Source: an uncultured Muribaculaceae bacterium (lineage in GTDB: Bacteria; Bacteroidota; Bacteroidia; Bacteroidales; Muribaculaceae). Taken from it: a stretch of DNA of 15,934 nt. The stretch is from the NCBI GenBank assembly GCA_910579105.1, contig CAJTRT010000046.1, positions 1 through 15,934 of the forward strand. Direction: 5' to 3'. Each line of letters begins with the position of its first letter. The stretch's first letter is position 1. Below the pieces are notes generated by a model. The model was given only the letters and a program-made list of their open reading frames with translations. It was not told the DNA's origin and made no database searches. The translations under genes and the position numbers were made by a program. Below, piece by piece: positions 15,907-15,934 of the stretch.

Positions 15907-15934
15907 GTCACAATCCGTCACAATCCGTCACAAT
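15907..15934 (+). repeat. 10-bp tandem repeat just after mnmE, running off the window
   Basis: The unit GTCACAATCC occurs at 15907-15916 and 15917-15926, and its first eight bases at 15927-15934, where the window ends. The first copy begins 8 bases after the mnmE stop. Upstream ATT makes a small palindrome ATTGTCACAAT (15904-15914). The full copy number is unknown. Confidence 0.85.

Noticed and set aside
15907..15934. CRISPR array
   Set aside because: The 10-bp units are directly adjacent with no spacers and are too short for CRISPR repeats.

Overview
The window looks like chromosomal DNA from an anaerobic gut member of Bacteroidales, probably a GC-rich lineage such as Muribaculaceae (family-level assignment is inference). 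The reasons are: genes lack Shine-Dalgarno sites; at least four upstream regions carry the Bacteroidetes -7 box TAnnTTTG (always as TAATTTTG); the fumarate reductase/succinate dehydrogenase is of the three-subunit C-A-B type with a five-helix dihaem cytochrome b; L31 is the zinc-free type B; L-serine dehydratase is single-chain; and OmpA/TPR lipoproteins are present. All genes lie on the + strand.

Layout. Bases 1-64 are the tail of an unidentified gene, followed by rpmE2 (L31) and a strong terminator. Next is an EamA/DMT-type membrane transporter (442-1317). A promoter and a leader hairpin precede the frdCAB (sdhCAB) operon (1545-5355), which makes the menaquinone-linked fumarate reductase/succinate dehydrogenase. 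After a terminator, a second promoter drives a long-chain polyprenyl diphosphate synthase (probably for the menaquinone side chain) and L-serine dehydratase (5592-7806).

Bases 7899-11630 hold a tight cluster of four exported proteins that ends at a clear terminator: a protein with two degenerate beta-rich repeats and a C-terminal LysM; a coiled-coil lipoprotein resembling the Bacteroides Cbp1 family; a LysM/TPR/charged-helix protein ending in a DnaJ-like Cys-rich zinc-site domain; and a LysM protein ending in an outer-membrane beta-barrel. Three of the four carry LysM, a peptidoglycan-binding fold, so the cluster looks like an envelope-anchoring or envelope-maintenance system. I recognise no described counterpart. 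A perfect 9-bp dyad overlaps its -7 box.

From 11768 onward lie an OmpA-like/TPR lipoprotein, a membrane-anchored NUC-family nuclease (TTG start) and mnmE (GTG start), closely spaced and probably co-transcribed. The window ends in 10-bp tandem repeats directly after the mnmE stop.

The two most striking signals are the 11-cysteine, regularly spaced C-terminal tail on the cytochrome b subunit FrdC and the four-gene LysM cluster with its exported DnaJ-like zinc-site protein. Everything else looks like ordinary core-genome content.
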